Source: Verrucomicrobiota bacterium JB022 (GTDB taxonomy: Bacteria; Verrucomicrobiota; Verrucomicrobiia; Opitutales; Oceanipulchritudinaceae). From it: DNA of 64,000 nucleotides. The stretch is taken from assembly GCA_030673845.1 (NCBI GenBank), contig JAUTCQ010000013.1, positions 40,001 to 104,000 of the forward strand, given 5' to 3'. The position numbers were made by a program, and so were the translations under genes. The notes under the pieces were generated by a model. That model was given only the letters and a program-made list of their open reading frames with translations, was not told the DNA's origin and did not search any database. This document shows, in pieces, positions 60,827-64,000 of the stretch (position 1 is its first letter; each line of letters begins with the position of its first letter).

Positions 60827-63007
60827 ATGAAGTATTTTCGCCCCTGCCTCTGCCTGTTCCTCACCGGTACCCTCGGCCTTTCCGCCGCCCTCACCCCGCC
60901 CAGCTCCGACTGGAGGGACTACACCGCCTCCCAGCACCCCGACCTCGCCACCATGCGCTGGATGGGCTCGGGTGAAGATTTCTGGCCTTGGATCTGGTGG
61001 TACCCGCAGCTCAAGTGGATCTACCTCGACCACCAGGGCACCAGCGCAAGCGATCCCTACCGCTTCTGGGCAGGGCTGCTGCATCACGACCTGCTCTACG
61101 CCTACACCAGCCCGGAGGTGACGCTGCCCGGCGGCCTCTTGCCCGGCGCAAAGTTCCGACTCGCCCGCGATCCCGCCGCCACCGACCGTTTTCTCGACCT
61201 CGGCGTCTACCACTGGCGCGACGCCTTCATCGAGGTCGCGATCAACGACGTGGTGGTCCGCCGCCGCCAGATCGAGGCCTGGGAGCCCGCCTATTTCCAC
61301 CTCGACCTCTATTACTTCGACGCCGGCATCATCCCGCCCGCCAGCGACGGCCAGTTGCGCATCGTCGTCCGCCAGACCACGACCGAAGACCTTGACCCGA
61401 CCGATGGTATTCCTGATTCCGGGGACACACTGCCGCTGCACAGTATCCCGCTCGTGGCGCTCGACCACCGCGACACGCACCTCCCCGCCTACCGTGCCCA
61501 CGAGAAAGACGCCCTCGTGGAGGCCTACGAAGACACCTTGGCCGAAGGCGGGCGCTGGGGCTCCAATTCCCACCTCTTCGCGCCCAATGAAGGCTTCCTG
61601 AGCCTCGACGGCGTCCACCGCAACCGGTACCCCACGGGGCACTACACGCCGTATACGGTTTTCGACTATATCGACGAGCTGGCGCGTAATTCCGAGGCGA
61701 TGGACGCCGGCTCGTTCCGCCCCTGGGGCTATCCCTCGCTCGCGCAATATCCCGCCCCCGGCAGCGATCCCCGCGACTCGGTGGAGCCGATCAACCTCTA
61801 CGCCCAGGACCAGTTTTACGAGCAGATGCTGGAACGCGGCATCCCGGCAGTAGGCACCGTCGTGCCTCCCACATTCCACCCCAGCGTGACATATACCGAC
61901 AACGGCCAGACCGTAAGCCTGCCCGTGCTCGACGAAACGACCGTGCGCACGCACTACGCGACCGATTGGCCCACCGGCACCAACTTCCTGATCGACAACC
62001 CCACCCGCCTGGCCGACACCGGCGAATGGGTGCGCTATGAGGTGGGCCTCATCTTCAACGGCCAGAACCAGTTGCTCGACGGCCAGACGACCTTTTACTT
62101 TTACGCGCCCGACGGCACGGCCTACTTTGGCAACGGCCCCGTCATCAGCCCCACCGACCCGACCCGCATGCGCATCTGGCTCTTCGAGGGCGCCGACACG
62201 ATCCCCGCCCTCGATACCACGGCTTACCACACCGCCTACCTGCAGCCGTGGGACGCCGAGCGTATCCTGACCCGCCTCAGCAATCAGGGCTACTCGTTCT
62301 TTGCCCACGACGAGGCGCTGCGCATCCCTCTCTTTTTCGTGCGCCGCTACCAGCACAGCGTGCCTGCCTGGGAGTTTGGCAACGAGCCCGATATCACCCC
62401 GCTCTTCTGGGATGCCTCTGGCGACACCATGCGCGCCGAAGCCCGCGCCGACTTCTTTGCCTGGCTCGACGCGCTCCTGACCGATCCCGCCACCGCCACG
62501 CAACACGTCTCCGCCGGTGCCTTCGCCGATGTCTCCAGCCTCATCACCGTCTACGGCGCGCCCGGCGGTGCCTTCCCCACCCTCCTCGACGGCCTGGAAG
62601 CCCGTGCGCTCGACGCCCTCAGCTTTCACCACTACTGGCGGGCGGACCGGCAGAACTACCTCAACTTCCTCTCTCGCCTGCAAAACGAAGCGCTCTACCT
62701 GCTCGACTATACCACCCGCCCCCTCGTGCTCTCCGAGATCGGCTACCTCGACTATGGCACGCTGGATGGCATTGCCGCGCAGCCTTACCTGATCCGCGAC
62801 GTGGACGACCTGGTGGTCGACGCCCCCACCTACGGCGTCCATCACGCCCAGCTCTACGTGGGCAACGGCGAGAACTGGATGATCTACTTCGAGCCCTGGA
62901 GCGGCTGGCACGCGAGCGCCCCCTATCAGCTGACCAACGACGGCATCGACATCGTCTCGCAGCCCAACCAGCCCTTCCTCGACCAATTCCTCGATGCGCA
63001 GGATTGA
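60827..63007 (+). CDS. exported protein with clan GH-A-like glycosidase features
   Basis: 726-residue protein with a signal peptide (about 1-22, LGLSAAL). A beta-rich N-terminal part (to about 200) leads to a TIM-barrel-like region holding AWEFGNEPD (Glu520, acid/base candidate), ALSFHHYWR and VLSEIGYLDYG (Glu637, nucleophile candidate). The 117-residue spacing and Asn-Glu-Pro motif are typical of clan GH-A (GH5, GH39, GH51 and relatives). I cannot place it in a known family. It stands alone, with no sugar transporter nearby. Confidence 0.65.
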   Translation: MKYFRPCLCLFLTGTLGLSAALTPPSSDWRDYTASQHPDLATMRWMGSGEDFWPWIWWYPQLKWIYLDHQGTSASDPYRFWAGLLHHDLLYAYTSPEVTLPGGLLPGAKFRLARDPAATDRFLDLGVYHWRDAFIEVAINDVVVRRRQIEAWEPAYFHLDLYYFDAGIIPPASDGQLRIVVRQTTTEDLDPTDGIPDSGDTLPLHSIPLVALDHRDTHLPAYRAHEKDALVEAYEDTLAEGGRWGSNSHLFAPNEGFLSLDGVHRNRYPTGHYTPYTVFDYIDELARNSEAMDAGSFRPWGYPSLAQYPAPGSDPRDSVEPINLYAQDQFYEQMLERGIPAVGTVVPPTFHPSVTYTDNGQTVSLPVLDETTVRTHYATDWPTGTNFLIDNPTRLADTGEWVRYEVGLIFNGQNQLLDGQTTFYFYAPDGTAYFGNGPVISPTDPTRMRIWLFEGADTIPALDTTAYHTAYLQPWDAERILTRLSNQGYSFFAHDEALRIPLFFVRRYQHSVPAWEFGNEPDITPLFWDASGDTMRAEARADFFAWLDALLTDPATATQHVSAGAFADVSSLITVYGAPGGAFPTLLDGLEARALDALSFHHYWRADRQNYLNFLSRLQNEALYLLDYTTRPLVLSEIGYLDYGTLDGIAAQPYLIRDVDDLVVDAPTYGVHHAQLYVGNGENWMIYFEPWSGWHASAPYQLTNDGIDIVSQPNQPFLDQFLDAQD

Positions 63008-63355
63008 GCGGTGCGGCTTGACTTACCGGGCAAAGCGGTCACGGTAGGAAGAAATCGTAGCACTGTAATATGGCATTGGGCGTTCAGATCCGGCGGTGTA
63101 TTTACCGCGAACTGAACCGAGTCGCCTACCGAGGCGTTCCCGGTGTTTGCGGCTAAACGGATTGCAGGCCCATCGCGCCTGACCGAGCCGAGCGGACACC
63201 GGGCTTGACCACGATTCGAGCCGTCCAGAAACCGCGTCCGCCGCACCGATTCCTTACTCGGCGGGCGCAAAGCGACGGCTGGGAACCCTCGATTGCGCCC
63301 CACCTTACGCGGACCACTTCCGCGAGGGGCGCAGGAAGACCGCACCTGCCCTACA
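63008..63355 (-). other. 348-bp gap with possible gene remnant on the minus strand
   Basis: No convincing gene fills this stretch. On the minus strand between about 63180 and 63070 a frame reads PAIRLAANTGNASVGDSVQF then AVNTPPDLN, which resembles one strand pair of an Ig-like or cadherin-like surface domain. It has no matching start or stop context, and looks like a decayed fragment. The rest is unassigned. Confidence 0.3.
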
Positions 63356-64000
63356 GTGAGAATACTTTTCGTTACGGACCTGCATTACCAGCAGCCGTGG
63401 TTTGACTGGATCCGCGATCAGGCCCCCGAGCACGACCTCTTGTGCCTCGGTGGCGACCTGCTCGACCAAAACCACCCGGCGCCCCACCACAAACAAGTCG
63501 ACTGCGTGGGCCAATGGCTGCACGAGCTGACCCAGCCCACCTACCTCTGCAGCGGCAACCACGACCGCCCCTGGGACTCCGCCCGCAGCCGCTGGCTACC
63601 CGCCGACTGGCTACACGCGCTAGGCGACGTCCACCTCTGGGCGCACGCCTCCATTGTGCCCTGTGGCGACTTGCGCCTGCTCATCGGCCACTACCACGAG
63701 CCCCTGCCGCACGGTGAAGCCGACATCTGGCTCGTCCACACCCCACCGGCAGGCAGCTCGGTCTCTCGCCCCGCCCACGGTCGGGATATGGGCGACCGGC
63801 GCCTCGCGATCGAGCTGCACCAACGCCGCCCGGCCCTCGTGCTCTGCGGCCACCAGCACCGGCCCGCCTACTGGTATGCCCGCCTCGGCCCCACCCTCTG
63901 CGTCAACCCCGGCCTCAACTGGGGCGCTCCCTTCCCCAACCACGTCGTCGTCGACACCAGCACAGGCCTCGTGCACTGGCACTCCGCCAGCCGCCCGTAT
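63356..64000 (+). CDS. metallophosphoesterase (3' end outside window)
   Basis: The frame from GTG 63356 runs without a stop to the window edge (215 codons). It begins RILFVTDLHYQQPWF and contains GGDLLD, SGNHDRPWD, a later IGHYHEP and CGHQHRPAY, the dinuclear metal ligands of calcineurin-like phosphoesterases (Icc/YfcE-like proteins). No good Shine-Dalgarno site is seen. It is unrelated in detail to the ApaH-like gene at 42.2-42.9 kb. The true end and hence full length are not visible. Confidence 0.85.
   Translation, partial: MRILFVTDLHYQQPWFDWIRDQAPEHDLLCLGGDLLDQNHPAPHHKQVDCVGQWLHELTQPTYLCSGNHDRPWDSARSRWLPADWLHALGDVHLWAHASIVPCGDLRLLIGHYHEPLPHGEADIWLVHTPPAGSSVSRPAHGRDMGDRRLAIELHQRRPALVLCGHQHRPAYWYARLGPTLCVNPGLNWGAPFPNHVVVDTSTGLVHWHSASRPY

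Noticed and set aside
60698-62986. 762-codon minus-strand open frame
   Set aside because: Complete antisense of the glycosidase-like gene; Gly/Val/Glu-rich without recognisable motifs.

Overview
The window is about 63% GC and densely coded, with short gaps, many ATGA/GTGA/TGATG stop-start overlaps, few strong Shine-Dalgarno sites and frequent GTG/TTG starts. Two proteins end in a VPEP-type PEP-CTERM sorting tail, and there are intergenic hairpin repeats. Together with the family mix (DUF4212 symporter pair, UMF1 transporter, tandem DUF2490 barrels, many large hybrid kinases) this suggests a free-living Gram-negative bacterium of the PVC group, most likely Verrucomicrobiota (Opitutae-like). 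That placement is inference from gene content; there is no rRNA in the window. One tRNA gene, tRNA-Pro(UGG), is present. I see no CRISPR array, prophage, insertion sequence or origin.

Layout. 0.2-7.1 kb: two large hybrid histidine kinases flanking a UMF1-type MFS transporter. 7.2-14.1 kb: metabolism and housekeeping (a gamma-synthase-like PLP enzyme coupled to a diaminopimelate decarboxylase, PdxH, a PHP-type histidinol phosphatase coupled to SixA, a Fur-family regulator without the usual zinc cysteines, a Nudix hydrolase, a LysM membrane protein). 14.2-19.0 kb: tRNA-Pro, a two-subunit sodium/solute symporter and a secreted S8-like peptidase with an altered triad. 19.1-23.6 kb: a four-gene TolC/HlyD/FtsX/LolD efflux operon. 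23.6-38.8 kb: a glycan assembly cluster with eight glycosyltransferase-like genes, an SDR, a methyltransferase, a Wzt-type ABC ATPase and two unknown proteins. The matching Wzm permease is not in the window.

38.9-48.3 kb: housekeeping genes (YhaM-like HD nuclease, MgtE, isochorismatase-like hydrolase, ApaH-like phosphoesterase, FmdB zinc ribbon, DUF4013 protein, polyprenyl diphosphate synthase) and a heme/siderophore ABC pair without its binding protein. 48.4-53.3 kb: two PEP-CTERM proteins around a compact MhqO/MhqD/MhqR-like quinone-stress operon with a perfect palindromic operator, a small ORF and a methyltransferase. 53.5-64 kb: inositol-phosphatase family enzyme, chemotaxis receptor followed by two tandem DUF2490 barrel paralogues, DUF445 protein, ligase-associated exonuclease, TPR protein, an orphan clan-A-like glycosidase and a metallophosphoesterase cut by the window end.

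The most unusual non-coding features are two families of intergenic repeats. One is a pair of 227-266 bp elements made of consecutive short hairpins and bounded by inverted hairpin ends (43.5 and 60.5 kb). The other is three long imperfect inverted repeats with arms rich in CACAAAG/CTTTGTG (38.8, 40.0 and 46.4 kb). The most unusual coding features are a GT2 enzyme with three tandem helical repeats, a Fur homologue stripped of its metal cysteines, and an S8-like protease whose catalytic His position reads Glu.
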